Positions 36,999 through 46,441 of a stretch of DNA of 64,000 nucleotides are shown piece after piece. This stretch comes from Lamprobacter modestohalophilus. Lineage in GTDB: Bacteria > Pseudomonadota > Gammaproteobacteria > Chromatiales > Chromatiaceae. The translations under genes and the position numbers were made by a program. The DNA is taken from contig NZ_NRRY01000021.1 in assembly GCF_016583905.1 (NCBI RefSeq), positions 1 through 64,000 on the forward strand. Direction: 5' to 3'. The notes under the pieces were generated by a model that worked only from the letters and a program-made list of their open reading frames with translations, did not search any database and was not told the DNA's origin. Every line of letters starts with the position of its first letter. Positions within the stretch are counted from its first letter, which is position 1.

Positions 36999-37460
36999 AT
37001 GAATCGATTTCTCACGCTTCTGCTCGTTCTCGGTCTCACCGCCATGCTTGCTGCCTGCGCCTCAGGGCCACGGGTGGCCGGGCAAGAGGTCTACGATGGC
37101 CAGGCTGCGGCCGGCATTGTTCGTCCGCCTGGCGCACAGGGAGCCGTCATTCAGCGTCGCCTGATCGCCGGGCTTGACCCAATGGCTGCCTTCGCCGGCC
37201 TGTATCCGCTGGATTCGCCGCATCAGAGCACGGAGGTCGAGGTCTTGATCGAACCGGCCGTGGTCGAGGCGGTGCCGAGTCGTGAGGGGTTCGAACGCCT
37301 GCTGTTGCAGGTGCGCGCTTACCGCAAGAATGACGCTGGCGATGGTTTCAGCAAGCGCTACCGAGGTAAGGCGTCGGGAAACCGTGACGCCCTCGACGAC
37401 ATTGTTAAACCACTCGGTAAGGACCTGAAGCGCCGCTTTGGCGCCAAGCCCGTGTATTGA
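36999..37460 (+). CDS. Predicted lipoprotein of unknown function
   Basis: 153 residues from the ATG at 36999. The leader MNRFLTLLLVLGLTAMLAAC ends in a clear lipobox (LAAC). The mature part is ~130 residues with no motif I recognise. The gene ends 7 bp from the convergent flavoprotein gene. The 207-bp spacer behind tesA holds no gene; it contains a hairpin-prone stretch around 36807-36830 (GCAC...GTGC) without a T-run. Confidence 0.68.
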   Translation: MNRFLTLLLVLGLTAMLAACASGPRVAGQEVYDGQAAAGIVRPPGAQGAVIQRRLIAGLDPMAAFAGLYPLDSPHQSTEVEVLIEPAVVEAVPSREGFERLLLQVRAYRKNDAGDGFSKRYRGKASGNRDALDDIVKPLGKDLKRRFGAKPVY

Positions 37461-37467
37461 GTGGATA

Positions 37468-38595
37468 TTAGCGGAAACGGCGCAGATACCACCATTCAAA
37501 TAGTCGCTTGAGCCAGTGGAAGGCCAGCGAACTGGGTAGCACGAGGTTGCGTTTGGGCGTGCGGGCGACCAGCATGCCGCGGTCGTTGGCGTCGACGATG
37601 CACAGCAGTTCGACCTTGAAGGTCTCATTCGGTGTCTTGCCGGCCAGTTCCGCGATCAGGTTCTTGGCCGCGGCGCGTGCTTGCAGGTCGGCCATGTGCG
37701 CTTGCTTTGGCATCCAGTCCGGCCCCGGGAAACTGCCCGAATCACCGGCGACATAGGTGCGCTCGAAGCCTGGCACCCTGCACTGCGCATCGGCTTGCAG
37801 GAGCCCGCCGGGTGAGCGTGGCAGGTCGGTGTCGTCGAACCAGGCATTGCCGGTCATGCCGGGCATGAAGATGATCAGGTCGGCGGGGAATTCGCCACCC
37901 TCGGTGACCACCTTTTCGGCGGTGAACTGCTTCGGCTTATGTCCGAGATGCGTTTCGATGCCGACCCGCTGCATCTCGCCGAGCAGCTTGTCGACCGCCT
38001 TGGGGCCGAGCCGATTGCCGGGCCGTTCGGCGGGGGTGAAGAAGACGATACGGAAGCGCTCGCGGCGGCCTTCCTTGCGCAATTGCCGGTCGAGCCCGAA
38101 CAGGAATTCGAAGATCGGTCCGCCGCGCATCGACGAGGGCTCCTTCGGATTACCCGAGAAGCCCATGGCGACGGTGCCGCCATCCATTGAGCGCAGTCGG
38201 TCGCGGATGGCCTCTGCTGCGGCAATGCCCTCACAGGGTGTGATCGCATGCTCGATGCCGGGCAGCTTCTTGATGAAGCGACCGCCGCTGGCGATGATCA
38301 GCCCGTCGTTCTCGATCGGCCCGACGTCGGTCTGCAGGACACGGCCGCCGTCAGTCAGGCCGGTCGCCGAGGCGGCCAGATGTTCGGCATCCATCTTGCG
38401 GAAGAAGTGGCCGAGATCGAGCCGCAGGTCCTCGCCGCTGCGCAGTCCGCTTGGCACCCAGATCAGGCCCGGATAGTAGACGAACTCAGGGCGGGGGCTG
38501 ACGACCGTGATCTGGCCCTTGAAGCCCTCATCGCGGAGGGTCTTCAGGGACGTCAGCGCGCCGAATCCGGCGCCGACGATGGTCACGCGTTGCAT
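37468..38595 (-). CDS. Sulfide:quinone oxidoreductase-like FAD protein
   Basis: 375 residues from the ATG at 38595, which follows TTGGAGA. FAD-binding motifs: VTIVGAGFGALTSLKTL at the N terminus and the TYVAGDSGSFPG stretch near the C-terminal third. Overall layout matches the SQR/FCSD flavoprotein group of disulfide-type oxidoreductases, which move electrons from sulfide to quinone or cytochrome at the membrane. The C-terminal aromatic-basic helix (LKRLFEWWYLRRFR) could bind membrane. Only three cysteines occur (TPCEGI, AQCRVP, LLCIVD). The position that usually carries an active-site cysteine before GPxxEF reads EPSSMRGGPIFEF, so true sulfide oxidation is uncertain. Confidence 0.72.
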   Translation of the reverse strand: MQRVTIVGAGFGALTSLKTLRDEGFKGQITVVSPRPEFVYYPGLIWVPSGLRSGEDLRLDLGHFFRKMDAEHLAASATGLTDGGRVLQTDVGPIENDGLIIASGGRFIKKLPGIEHAITPCEGIAAAEAIRDRLRSMDGGTVAMGFSGNPKEPSSMRGGPIFEFLFGLDRQLRKEGRRERFRIVFFTPAERPGNRLGPKAVDKLLGEMQRVGIETHLGHKPKQFTAEKVVTEGGEFPADLIIFMPGMTGNAWFDDTDLPRSPGGLLQADAQCRVPGFERTYVAGDSGSFPGPDWMPKQAHMADLQARAAAKNLIAELAGKTPNETFKVELLCIVDANDRGMLVARTPKRNLVLPSSLAFHWLKRLFEWWYLRRFR

Positions 38596-38672
38596 AAGAG
38601 TCTCCAAAGCTGCTGGTGTCGGTTTGAGGTGGGCGTTCGTCCTGTCCTTTGCTAGGGGGCGGCTGAATCGGT

Positions 38673-38702
38673 TTGACCAACTCGGTGGCCACCCCGCATA
38701 AT
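38673..38702 (+). promoter_or_regulatory. Sigma-70 promoter for rpsF-rpsR-rplI
   Basis: TTGACC (38673-38678) and CATAAT (38697-38702) are spaced by 18 bp; each differs from consensus at one position. Transcription would start near 38709, leaving a ~90-nt leader. Confidence 0.6.
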
Positions 38703-38749
38703 GCTCGGCTACGTCCGAAACAGGGCGTAACTCCTTGCTCCATAGCATG

Positions 38750-38783
38750 CACGTCAAGCGATGCGTCGCTGGGGGCTTTTTTA
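38750..38783 (+). promoter_or_regulatory. Possible attenuator-like hairpin in the rpsF leader
   Basis: AGCGA-TGCG-TCGCT is followed by GGGGGC and six T residues, 16 nt before the Shine-Dalgarno GGAGC of rpsF. The hairpin is short. In many bacteria the S6:S18 complex binds the rpsF leader to repress the operon; I could not confirm that motif here. Regulation by termination is inferred from the T-run only. Confidence 0.3.
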
Positions 38784-38798
38784 TCCGTGAGGAGCATT

Positions 38799-39248
38799 AT
38801 GCGTCATTACGAGATCGTCTTTCTGGTTCATCCGAGCCAGAGCGAACAGGTGCCAGCCATGCTGGATCGCTACCGGACCAGCATCGAGTCGCGCGGTGGC
38901 CAGATCCATCGGTTGGAGGACTGGGGGCGGCGCCAGCTGGCCTATCCGATCAATAAGATCCATAAGGCGCATTACGTGCTGATGAACGTGGAGTGCGATG
39001 CTGAGGCCTTGGCCGAGCTCGAAAGCGCCTTCCGCTTCAACGATGCGGTGCTGCGCAACATGATCATCAAGCGCGACGCGGCGGTCACCGAGCCATCGCC
39101 GCTGCTGAAGACGGGTGATGAGCGTGAGGGCTCTGGGGATGATGACGGCGGAGACCGGGGCGAGCGTCGTCCGAGACGCTACGACGAGGGTGGCGAGGGT
39201 CGCGGCGAGCGGTCGCGTGATTCAGACCGCGATTCGGATCGCGACTAA
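38799..39248 (+). CDS. rpsF: 30S ribosomal protein S6
   Basis: 149 residues starting [21 protein letters not shown] at 38799, after TGAGGAGC. The S6 fold is complete through [11 protein letters not shown] ~40-residue charged tail follows (Gly/Arg/Asp, ending in SDRDSDRD), longer than usual but S6 tails vary. A longer reading frame upstream is rejected because the ribosome site and homology begin at 38799. Confidence 0.97.
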   Translation: MRHYEIVFLVHPSQSEQVPAMLDRYRTSIESRGGQIHRLEDWGRRQLAYPINKIHKAHYVLMNVECDAEALAELESAFRFNDAVLRNMIIKRDAAVTEPSPLLKTGDEREGSGDDDGGDRGERRPRRYDEGGEGRGERSRDSDRDSDRD

Positions 39249-39268
39249 CCCATAGAACGCATCGCTAA

Positions 39269-39300
39269 CTCGGATGATGGAGCGCTTGTTTTACGGTAGC
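39269..39300 (+). repeat. Dispersed intergenic repeat, copy 2 (rpsF-rpsR spacer, degenerate)
   Basis: Reads GGATGATGGAGCGCTTGTTT then TACGGTAGC; matches the core GATGAAGCGCCTGTTTCACG with several changes. It lies 57 bp before copy 3 in the same orientation and reading frame (MERLFYGS). Confidence 0.45.
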
Positions 39301-39325
39301 TCACACTGTGCATCACCACCCGCAT

Positions 39326-39369
39326 CACCACCCCGGACGATGAAGCACTGGTGTCACGGTAACCTCTGA
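39326..39369 (+). repeat. Dispersed intergenic repeat, copy 3 (rpsR leader)
   Basis: Reads CACCACCCCGGACGATGAAG then CACTGGTGTCACGGTAACC. It can encode MKHWCHGNL, ending in TGA at 39367-39369, 75 bp before rpsR. The sequence before the ATG (PPRT in frame) matches copy 1 too, so the similarity extends beyond the core. Confidence 0.6.
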
Positions 39370-39443
39370 CGCCGTTCCGAATCAGCGATCCATTCCGCTA
39401 ACCGCAATCCTTATCCTCAGTCTACATACTGTCGAGGCACCTC

Positions 39444-39668
39444 ATGTCACGCTACTTCCGCCGCAAACGCTACTGCCGGTTCACCGCTGAAGGCATCACC
39501 GAGATCGATTACAAGGATCTCAACCTGCTCAAGGCCTTCGTCAGTGAGTCAGGCAAGATCGTTCCGAGCCGCATTACCGGCACCTCGGCGCGCTACCAGC
39601 GCCAGCTCGCGACGGCGATCAAGCGCGCACGTTTCGTTGCGCTGTTGCCGTACACCGACGGCCACTGA
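39444..39668 (+). CDS. rpsR: 30S ribosomal protein S18
   Basis: 74 residues, [17 protein letters not shown] onward, with the S18 signature ([23 protein letters not shown]). GAGG lies just before the ATG. The 195-bp spacer from rpsF carries two copies of the dispersed repeat and no priB gene, which sits there in enterics. Confidence 0.97.
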   Translation: MSRYFRRKRYCRFTAEGITEIDYKDLNLLKAFVSESGKIVPSRITGTSARYQRQLATAIKRARFVALLPYTDGH

Positions 39669-39711
39669 GCCTGAGCTGAATCCCTAAACGCATTCACGAA
39701 GGAGATCCCCA

Positions 39712-40167
39712 GTGGACCTGATCCTAATGAAGAAGGTACGTGGCTTAGGCGAGCTCGGAGACAAGGTCTCGGTGCGCGCTGGCTACGGCCGCAATTTCCT
39801 GATCCCATCAGGCTTCGCTAAGCCTGCCACCGCCGACAACTTGAAGGCCTTTGACGAGCGCCGTGCCGAGCTCGAGCGCGAGGCGGCGGACGCACTCGCA
39901 GCCGCTGAAGCACGCAAGGCGAAGCTCGAGGGTGTGATTGTCACGATCCCACGTAAGGCTGGCGATGAGGGGCGTTTGTTCGGCTCGGTCGGCACCGCCG
40001 ATATCGCCGCGGCCATCACCGAAGGCGGTCTCGGCATGGAGCTGCTCAAAAGTGAGGTTCGCCTGCCAGACGGTCCGTTCCGGGCCGTCGGTGACTACGA
40101 TGTCGAACTGCATCTGCATTCCGATGTCGCTGTGACCGTTCGCATCGAGGTCATCCCGGCAACCTGA
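39712..40167 (+). CDS. rplI: 50S ribosomal protein L9
   Basis: 151 residues with the L9 N-terminal domain ([32 protein letters not shown]), the connecting helix and the C-terminal domain. GTG start at 39712 with AAGGAG eight bases upstream. Last gene of the operon, followed by a strong terminator. Confidence 0.97.
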   Translation: MDLILMKKVRGLGELGDKVSVRAGYGRNFLIPSGFAKPATADNLKAFDERRAELEREAADALAAAEARKAKLEGVIVTIPRKAGDEGRLFGSVGTADIAAAITEGGLGMELLKSEVRLPDGPFRAVGDYDVELHLHSDVAVTVRIEVIPAT

Positions 40168-40231
40168 CGCGATCCGATGAGCTGCCGGCGGATCGGCCAG
40201 GCTTAGGCTTGGCTGTGAGGCCGAAAACAGC

Positions 40232-40267
40232 AAGCGCCGGAAGCCTAGGCTTCCGGCGCTTTTCGTT
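40232..40267. terminator. Rho-independent terminator between rplI and sucB
   Basis: AAGCGCCGGAAGCC is followed after TA by its exact complement (14-bp stem), then TTTCGTTT. It lies 65 bp after rplI and 21 bp after the end of sucB on the other strand. A-rich sequence (GAAAACAG) on the sucB side suggests it can serve both operons. Confidence 0.9.
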
Positions 40268-40281
40268 TACTCTGGCCCCGC

Positions 40282-41679
40282 TTAGATCCGCAGTAGGAGC
40301 CGTGCGGGATCTTCCAGGGTGTCCTTGATGGTCTGCAGAAACTGCACGGCCTCGCGCCCGTCGACGATGCGGTGATCGTAGGACAGTGCCAGATACATCA
40401 TCGGGCGGATCACGACCGCTCCGTCGACCGCGATTGGACGCTCCTGAACCTTGTGCATGCCGAGAATGGCGCTTTGCGGCAGGTTCAGGATCGGGGTTGA
40501 GAGCATCGACCCGAAGACCCCGCCGTTGGTGATCGAAAAGGTGCCGCCGGTCAGCTCCTCGAAGCTCAGGGAGCCGTCCTTTGCCTTGTTGGCGAAGTCG
40601 ACGATGCCGCGCTCGACATCAGCCATGCTGAGCTGGTCGCAGTTGCGCAGGATCGGCACGACGAGCCCCCGCTCTGAGCTGACCGCGATGCCAATATCGT
40701 AGTAGCCATGGTAGATGATGTCGTTGCCATCCACTGAGGCGTTGATGATCGGGAAACGCTGCAGCGCTTCGACCGCCGCCTTGACGAAGAACGACATCAG
40801 CCCGAGGCGCACGCCGTGCGTCTGCTCGAAGCGTTCTTTGTATTGATGGCGCAGTGCCAGTACCGCTGCCATGTCGACCTCGTTGAAGGTGGTCAGCATC
40901 GCGGCAGTCTGTTGCGCCTCGACCAGGCGCTCTGCGATCCGTGCCCGCAGTCTGGTCATGGGTACCCGTTGCTCGGGTCGCCCTGCCTCGCCGGTGAGTC
41001 TTGGTGACTGGGGCTTGTCGAGCGGTTCGGACTCGAGCTCATGGGCAACGGCCCACTTCTTGGCCAGGGCTGCGGCATCGGGATCGATCGCCGGCTCGGC
41101 CGCCTCCTGTACATCGAGCCAGGCGATCACGTCAGCCTTGGTGATGCGGCCACCTTTGCCGCTGCCACGGATACGCCTGGCGTCGAGGTTCATCTCCTTG
41201 ACCAGGCGTCTTGCAGCGGGCGCGAGAACTGGGTCGCCAGGGCGGGCTGAGCGCTGATCAGTCGCCTTGTTCTCAGTGCCTGCCGCTTCGCCGGCACTGG
41301 CATCGACGTCGGCATTAGCGTCGACGCTGGCGCTGCCGCCGACGCGAGTCGCCGGGCTCGTGCCTTGGGGCGCGCGCGCCGTGTGCGCCGCGGCATCCGG
41401 CTCTTTGGCTGTCGGGCTCTTGTTGTCTGTTGGCTGAGAGGCCTGCGGCTCAATGCTGCCGAGCACACTGTCGTTCGTGACCAGGGCGCCCTCGTCGGCA
41501 GTGATGTCGAGCAGGATGCCATCGGCCGGTGAGGGCACCTCGAGCACGACCTTGTCGGTCTCGAGATCGACCAGGGTGTCGTCTTGACGAACCTGATCGC
41601 CAGGCTTGAAATGCCAGGTCAGTACCGTTGCGTCGGCAACCGATTCGGGTAGGGCAGGGACACGAACTTCAGTGGGCAT
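40282..41679 (-). CDS. sucB: 2-oxoglutarate dehydrogenase E2 (dihydrolipoamide succinyltransferase)
   Basis: 465 residues. An N-terminal lipoyl domain has the lipoylated lysine in [13 protein letters not shown], then an Ala/Ser/Thr-rich linker (~85-145), the peripheral-subunit-binding domain ([32 protein letters not shown] region) and the catalytic domain with the [11 protein letters not shown] motif (catalytic His and Asp). It is 41 bp downstream of sucA. E3 (lpd) is not in this operon. Confidence 0.96.
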   Translation of the reverse strand: MPTEVRVPALPESVADATVLTWHFKPGDQVRQDDTLVDLETDKVVLEVPSPADGILLDITADEGALVTNDSVLGSIEPQASQPTDNKSPTAKEPDAAAHTARAPQGTSPATRVGGSASVDANADVDASAGEAAGTENKATDQRSARPGDPVLAPAARRLVKEMNLDARRIRGSGKGGRITKADVIAWLDVQEAAEPAIDPDAAALAKKWAVAHELESEPLDKPQSPRLTGEAGRPEQRVPMTRLRARIAERLVEAQQTAAMLTTFNEVDMAAVLALRHQYKERFEQTHGVRLGLMSFFVKAAVEALQRFPIINASVDGNDIIYHGYYDIGIAVSSERGLVVPILRNCDQLSMADVERGIVDFANKAKDGSLSFEELTGGTFSITNGGVFGSMLSTPILNLPQSAILGMHKVQERPIAVDGAVVIRPMMYLALSYDHRIVDGREAVQFLQTIKDTLEDPARLLLRI

Positions 41680-41720
41680 GGGGCTCCGGTTGATCGAGTG
41701 ATGGGTTGCGCGGACGGCTG

Positions 41721-44645
41721 CTAGGATTGATCGTCATCTGATCCAAGCCCGTTGTCGAGCGGGATCGGGATGCGACGATTCATGCTCGGATTGATACGCC
41801 CGGTCAGGGCTTCGTCGATCAAACGCTCTTGTTGCTCCACGTGCACGGCGCGGTGGCCGACGGCGGGGGTGGCTGCCGCGGGCCGGCCGACGTAAAACGC
41901 CTGCTTGCCGCTCAGGATGAGCCCATGAAAGCGGTGCTTGATCTGATCCCAAGCGCCTTGGTTTTGGGGCTCCTCTTGGCACCAGATGATCTCTTGGGTG
42001 TCCGGATAATCGGCCAGCACCGCCGCGAAGGCCTCTTTCGGAAACGGATAGAGCTGCTCGATACGGATGATGGCGACATCGGTCAGACCGCGCGCGTGAC
42101 GCGCCTCTAACAGGTCATAGTAGACCTTACCGGAACAGAAGATCAGGCGCTCGACCGCTGCCGGGTCGAGCGGATCAGGCTCCGGAATAACCGGCTGGAA
42201 GGCGCCATGTGCGAGATCGTCCAAGGATGAGACGGCGAGCCGATGTCGGAGTAGGCTCTTCGGCGTCATCACCACCAAGGGCCGTCGATAATCGCGCAAG
42301 AGCTGCCGGCGCAAGAGATGGAACATCTGTGCCGGCGTGGTTGGCACGCAGACCTGGATGTTGTGTTCGGCGCAGAGCTGCAGGAAACGCTCCAGCCTCG
42401 CCGATGAGTGTTCGGCGCCCTGTCCTTCGAGGCCATGCGGCAGCAGCATCACCAGCCCGCAGTCGAGCCCCCACTTGCTGCCCGCCGAACTGATGAACTG
42501 GTCGATGACGACCTGAGCGCCATTGGCGAAATCGCCGAACTGGGCCTCCCAGAGCGTCAGTGCATTCGGCTCGGCGGTCGCGAAGCCGTATTCGAAACCC
42601 AGTACCGCCTCTTCCGACAGGATTGAGTCGATGGCGATGAACGGAGCCTGTTGCTCGGTCTGCTCGAGGGTTTGGCCCGGAGGCGCGGCGATGTGTTGCA
42701 ACGGGGTGTAGTCGTTGCCAGTGCGCTGACAATGGACCTTGGCGTGGCGATGCACGAAGGTGCCTCGACTCGCATCCTGACCCGAAAGCCGCACCGGATA
42801 CCCAGCGTCGAGCAGCGTCGCATAGGCCAGGTTCTCGGCAAAGCCCCAGTTCGCGAGCTGATCGCCCTGCGCCATCTTGCGCCGTTCGGCCCAGACCTTG
42901 GCGACTCGGGCATGCAGCTCGAAGCCATCCGGGAGCTGCAGCTGGCGCTCGGCCAGCTCTTGCAGCCGCTCACGCGGGAAGCCGGTGTCCGCGGGCAGGT
43001 GCCAGTCATCGCCAAAGCGCGACTTCCAGTCGACCCGGTAGCTATGCTCAAGGCCGCAGAGCACGGGACGGGCAACCACGATCCCGTGCTCGATGCTGGA
43101 TCGGTAGTCCTCGATCAACGCCCCTGTCTCATCACGACTGAGTTGGCCACGGTCGATCAGCCGATCAGCGTAGATGGCCCGAGCGGTGGGGTGCTGGCGG
43201 ATGCGCTTGTACATCATCGGCTGGGTGACCGCCGGCTCATCGGCCTCGTTGTGGCCGAGGCGGCGGTAGCAGATCAGGTCGATGACGACGTCCTTTTTGA
43301 ACTGGTTGCGGTAGTCGAGGGCCAAGCGGGTGACAAAGATCACCGCCTCCGGATCATCGCCGTTCACATGGAAGACCGGCGCCTGCACCATCTTGGCGAC
43401 GTCGGTGCAATAGAAGGTTGAGCGGGTATCGAGCGGGTTGCTGGTGGTAAAGCCGATCTGATTATTGATGACGATATGGACAGTGCCGCCGGTGCCATAA
43501 CTGCGGGTCTGCGAGAGCTGCAAGGTCTCGGTGACCACGCCCTGGCCGGCGAAGGCGGCATCGCCATGGATCAGCACCGGCATCACATGATCGCCGCTGC
43601 GATCGCCACGGCGGCGCTGGCGTGCGCGCACCGAGCCCTCGATGACCGGGTTGATGATCTCCAGGTGCGAGGGATTGAAGCCGAGTGCGACATGGGTGAT
43701 CCCGCCGGGCGTGTCGATATCGGTCGCGAAGCCGAGATGGTATTTGACATCGCCGGCGAGCTGGCGCGGGCTCAGGCGCACCTTGCCCTCGAACTCGGCG
43801 AAGATCTCCTGCGGCGGCTTGCCGAGGATATTCACCAGCACATTCAGCCGGCCGCGATGCGCCATGCCGATGACGATCTCGCGCACGCCCTTGCGCCCGG
43901 CGCGTTGGATCAACTCGTCGAGCAGCGGGATCAGCGCCTCACCGCCTTCGAGCGAAAACCGCTTCTGGCCGACATAACGGGTGTGTAGGTATTTCTCTAA
44001 ACCCTCGGCTGCGGTCAGCAAGGTGAGCAGCCAACGCCGATCGGCGGCCTTCAGCTCCGGACGCGCCTGGTAGCCCTCGATACGCTTTTGCAGCCAGCGC
44101 TTCTCGCTGGTCGAGGTCATGTGCATGTACTCAGACCCGACCGGACCACAATAGATGCGCTGCAGCAAGTCGATGATGCCGCGCAGTGGCATCCGATCCG
44201 GCGCGTAGAGCGAGCCGGTGTGGAAGACCTGGTCGAGGTCGGCGTCTTCGAGACCGTGGTAGCTCGGCAGCAGATCCGCAACCTTCGGCGCTGGTCGCAG
44301 TTTCAGTGGGTCCAGGTTCGCGATCTGATGACCGCGGTAGCGGAAGCTATTGATCAACCGCACAACCGCGGTTTGCTTCTCAGCGGCGGCAGGCTCTAGG
44401 CGACTCAGTGACCGCGTTTGAGCACGGTTGCGGCTCTCGTTGGCGAGGCGCTGAAAGTTCTCCCGCACCGGTCCATGTGGGACCTCATTGGCGGCCTCTT
44501 GATGGATCAGCTCGAAGCGCTGGCGCCAGGCGAGATCGACACTCTCCGGGTCCTTCAGGAAACGCTCGTAGAGATCCTCAATGAAGGCTGCGTTGCCCCC
44601 GTAGTAGGCAGACGAGTTTCGGAATAGCTCGAGAAGCGCGCTCAT
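41721..44645 (-). CDS. sucA: 2-oxoglutarate dehydrogenase E1
   Basis: Thiamine-diphosphate-dependent decarboxylase of the TCA cycle. 974 residues, somewhat longer than the ~930 common in gammaproteobacteria. An N-terminal helix binds E2 ([20 protein letters not shown]). The core has [28 protein letters not shown] and the TPP/Mg region [16 protein letters not shown]; the pyrimidine-binding half has [15 protein letters not shown]. Operon sucA-sucB. Confidence 0.97.
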   Translation of the reverse strand: MSALLELFRNSSAYYGGNAAFIEDLYERFLKDPESVDLAWRQRFELIHQEAANEVPHGPVRENFQRLANESRNRAQTRSLSRLEPAAAEKQTAVVRLINSFRYRGHQIANLDPLKLRPAPKVADLLPSYHGLEDADLDQVFHTGSLYAPDRMPLRGIIDLLQRIYCGPVGSEYMHMTSTSEKRWLQKRIEGYQARPELKAADRRWLLTLLTAAEGLEKYLHTRYVGQKRFSLEGGEALIPLLDELIQRAGRKGVREIVIGMAHRGRLNVLVNILGKPPQEIFAEFEGKVRLSPRQLAGDVKYHLGFATDIDTPGGITHVALGFNPSHLEIINPVIEGSVRARQRRRGDRSGDHVMPVLIHGDAAFAGQGVVTETLQLSQTRSYGTGGTVHIVINNQIGFTTSNPLDTRSTFYCTDVAKMVQAPVFHVNGDDPEAVIFVTRLALDYRNQFKKDVVIDLICYRRLGHNEADEPAVTQPMMYKRIRQHPTARAIYADRLIDRGQLSRDETGALIEDYRSSIEHGIVVARPVLCGLEHSYRVDWKSRFGDDWHLPADTGFPRERLQELAERQLQLPDGFELHARVAKVWAERRKMAQGDQLANWGFAENLAYATLLDAGYPVRLSGQDASRGTFVHRHAKVHCQRTGNDYTPLQHIAAPPGQTLEQTEQQAPFIAIDSILSEEAVLGFEYGFATAEPNALTLWEAQFGDFANGAQVVIDQFISSAGSKWGLDCGLVMLLPHGLEGQGAEHSSARLERFLQLCAEHNIQVCVPTTPAQMFHLLRRQLLRDYRRPLVVMTPKSLLRHRLAVSSLDDLAHGAFQPVIPEPDPLDPAAVERLIFCSGKVYYDLLEARHARGLTDVAIIRIEQLYPFPKEAFAAVLADYPDTQEIIWCQEEPQNQGAWDQIKHRFHGLILSGKQAFYVGRPAAATPAVGHRAVHVEQQERLIDEALTGRINPSMNRRIPIPLDNGLGSDDDQS

Positions 44646-45020
44646 GACGTTATCGACGGCAGTCGGAATGGGTCTGGGGCGCCGGCCAGATTTCTGCCAG
44701 GGCCCTGGATGAGACTCCTGAGTTTAGCGCAGAGCATCCTGTTGCCGTCGGTCCAATTCCCAATATCCATTATCAGGTTCGTGAGCGGCGTGCTCAGACG
44801 GCATTGTGGATAGGTTGGGGCGTTGCGCCTTAAGGTGGCGCCAGGTACATCGCGCGCCGTCATTCCAGACGATGAAGCGCGGCCGGCCCAGACGGCGTCG
44901 GCCGCGATTCAATGTCCGCCCTATTCGCAGCGCAATCGTCTCAAGGAACTGAGCGCCTAGCCTCCGCGAAGCGCCGGACCTTGTCCCTAGCCGGCGCTTT
45001 GTTGGCCTATGCGTCCTGAC
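44646..45020. other. 375-bp spacer between htpX and sucA; inverted repeat near htpX
   Basis: No gene is evident. The sucA promoter must lie here but was not recognised. An inverted repeat, AAGCGCCGG at 44969-44977 and CCGGCGCTT at 44991-44999, stands 21 bp after the htpX stop. It has the same 9-bp stem start as the rplI terminator, with a short T-run only in the plus direction, so it is a weak terminator candidate for htpX. GACGATGAAGCGC at 44868-44880 resembles the start of the dispersed repeat but matches for only ~13 bp. Confidence 0.45.
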
Positions 45021-45908
45021 TCAGCGTGCAGCTTCCAGCGCGGCGATGCGCTGCTCCAGCGGTGGATGGCTGGCAAACAGCGCCATAAAGCCCTGCGCAA
45101 TCTTACCCGAGATACCAAAGGCCGCAAACTCGCCGGCAGGCAGGTCGCGTGGCTCGTGCACGCGCTGCAGGGCGCGCAGCGCGGCAATCATCTTTTGGCG
45201 TCCAGCCAGATCGGCGCCACCGGCATCGGCGTGAAATTCGCGATAGCGCGAGAACCACATCACGATCATCGAGGCGAGCACCGAGAGCAGGATCTCGGCG
45301 AGGATGCTGACGACGAAATAGCCGATGCCATGGCCCTCCTCATTCTTGAACACCACCCGGTCGACCGTGTGGCCGATTACCCGCGCCAGGAACACCACGA
45401 AGGTGTTGACCACGCCCTGAATCAGCGCCAGCGTGACCATGTCGCCATTGGCGACGTGGCTGATCTCGTGACCAACCACGGCTTCGACCTCATCCTTGCT
45501 CATGTGCTGCAGCAGGCCGGTGCTCACCGCGACCAGGGCGTCGTTCTTGTTCCATCCGGTGGCGAAGGCGTTCGGATCGGGCTGATCGAAGATGCCGACC
45601 TCGGGCATGCGGATGCCGGCCTGCTCGGACTGGCGACGGACCAGATCGATCAGCCAATGCTCGAACGGGGTCGAGGGCTGCTCGATGATCTGCACCCCCA
45701 TCGAACGCTTAGCCATCCACTTCGAGAGGAACAGCGAGATCAACGAGCCGGAGAAACCGATCACTGCCGCGAAAACAAGTAGGGCTCCCAGGTTCAGATC
45801 AACGTTGTTTGCCGCCAGCAGGCCGCCGATTCCCAGCAGGTTGAAAACGATGCTGATGACAACGAGCACCGCGATGTTGGTGCCCAAGAACAGAAGGATG
45901 CGCATCAT
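45021..45908 (-). CDS. htpX: Membrane zinc protease HtpX
   Basis: 295 residues from the ATG pair at 45908, [20 protein letters not shown], as in other HtpX proteins. Two N-terminal helices, zinc site [14 protein letters not shown] (HEXXH), then two further helices and a downstream [12 protein letters not shown] stretch with the third zinc ligand region. Degrades misfolded membrane proteins. The frame stays open upstream to an ATG at 45962 that would add [18 protein letters not shown], the peptide of the dispersed repeat. GAGG before 45908 supports the shorter form. Confidence 0.95.
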   Translation of the reverse strand: MMRILLFLGTNIAVLVVISIVFNLLGIGGLLAANNVDLNLGALLVFAAVIGFSGSLISLFLSKWMAKRSMGVQIIEQPSTPFEHWLIDLVRRQSEQAGIRMPEVGIFDQPDPNAFATGWNKNDALVAVSTGLLQHMSKDEVEAVVGHEISHVANGDMVTLALIQGVVNTFVVFLARVIGHTVDRVVFKNEEGHGIGYFVVSILAEILLSVLASMIVMWFSRYREFHADAGGADLAGRQKMIAALRALQRVHEPRDLPAGEFAAFGISGKIAQGFMALFASHPPLEQRIAALEAAR

Positions 45909-45938
45909 GGTGTTTAGACCTCGTCGAGTGGAAAAGAC

Positions 45939-45982
45939 GTTACAGTGAAACAGGCGCTTCATCGTCGCTTGGGTTGGTGGCG
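45939..45982 (-). repeat. Dispersed intergenic repeat, copy 4 (htpX leader)
   Basis: On the minus strand: CGCCACCAACCCAAGCGACG, then ATGAAGCGCCTGTTTCACTG and TAAC. Shares 20 consecutive bases (CGATGAAGCGCCTGTTTCAC) with copy 1 upstream of trkA. Here the ATG is in frame with htpX. Confidence 0.65.
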
Positions 45983-46076
45983 GACTGTGTCCGTCTTGCA
46001 GCGGAAATCTGGCGATTGCTGAGAAGCGTGATCAGAACTACCGCCGAGCAGTCGGCTGCACCTAACCGATTATGGC

Positions 46077-46120
46077 GCGGTGCCACCCCGGAAAATGAAT
46101 CGCGTGAGATTCAGGTTAAA
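46077..46120 (+). repeat. Dispersed intergenic repeat, copy 5 (upstream of tRNAs, degenerate)
   Basis: Reads GCGGTGCCACCCCGGAAAAT, then GAATCGCGTGAGATTCAGGT and TAAA. It matches copies 1 and 3 in the CCACCCCG(A/G)A block, in ATGAA(G/T)CGC and in the trailing CA-GGTTA. An in-frame mini-ORF runs from 46095 to 46130. The rest of the 379-bp htpX-tRNA spacer holds no gene. Confidence 0.45.
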
Positions 46121-46243
46121 AACGGGCTAAACATGCATGTTTTGTAGGGGGTTGACAAGGTTTCGCTCGGCTGGAGGATTCGGCCTGCAGACTCCATGCG
46201 CATTTGGCCTGTTCCCTGGGCTGATGGCAGCATCACTTTTCGC

Positions 46244-46275
46244 TAGACAACGCGGTGAGAGGCCACTAATATAAC
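46244..46275 (+). promoter_or_regulatory. Candidate promoter of the tRNA-Ala/tRNA-Glu unit
   Basis: TAGACA (46244-46249) is followed after 17 bp by TAATAT (46267-46272), overlapping TATAAC (46270-46275). A GC-rich discriminator (CGGCTCGG) lies before the tRNA at 46288, as in stringently controlled stable-RNA promoters. Confidence 0.45.
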
Positions 46276-46287
46276 CGGCTCGGTGAC

Positions 46288-46363
46288 GGGGCCATAGCTC
46301 AGCTGGGAGAGCGCAACACTGGCAGTGTTGAGGTCGGCGGTTCGATCCCGCCTGGCTCCACCA
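46288..46363 (+). tRNA. tRNA-Ala, anticodon GGC
   Basis: 76 nt with a complete cloverleaf. Acceptor GGGGCCA pairs with TGGCTCC (one G-T), D-arm GCTC...GAGC, anticodon arm CAACA-CTGGCAG-TGTTG giving anticodon GGC, T-arm GGCGG-TTCGATC-CCGCC, and encoded CCA. Reads GCC (and GCU) codons. Confidence 0.97.
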
Positions 46364-46441
46364 ATTTTGAAGAGATCCGGCACATCAGCCCGTGCTCTGA
46401 CCGCGAAGGGCGGTCTGCCGGTTTTTACATAGAGAGCCTCT

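Noticed and set aside
38596-38757. Longer start for the SQR-like gene
   Set aside because: It adds 54 residues before the FAD-binding strand, overlaps the rpsF promoter, and the ATG at 38595 has its own ribosome site.
44868-44889. Sixth copy of the dispersed repeat between htpX and sucA
   Set aside because: Only about 13 bp (GACGATGAAGCGC) match; the flanks differ and no further similarity is visible.
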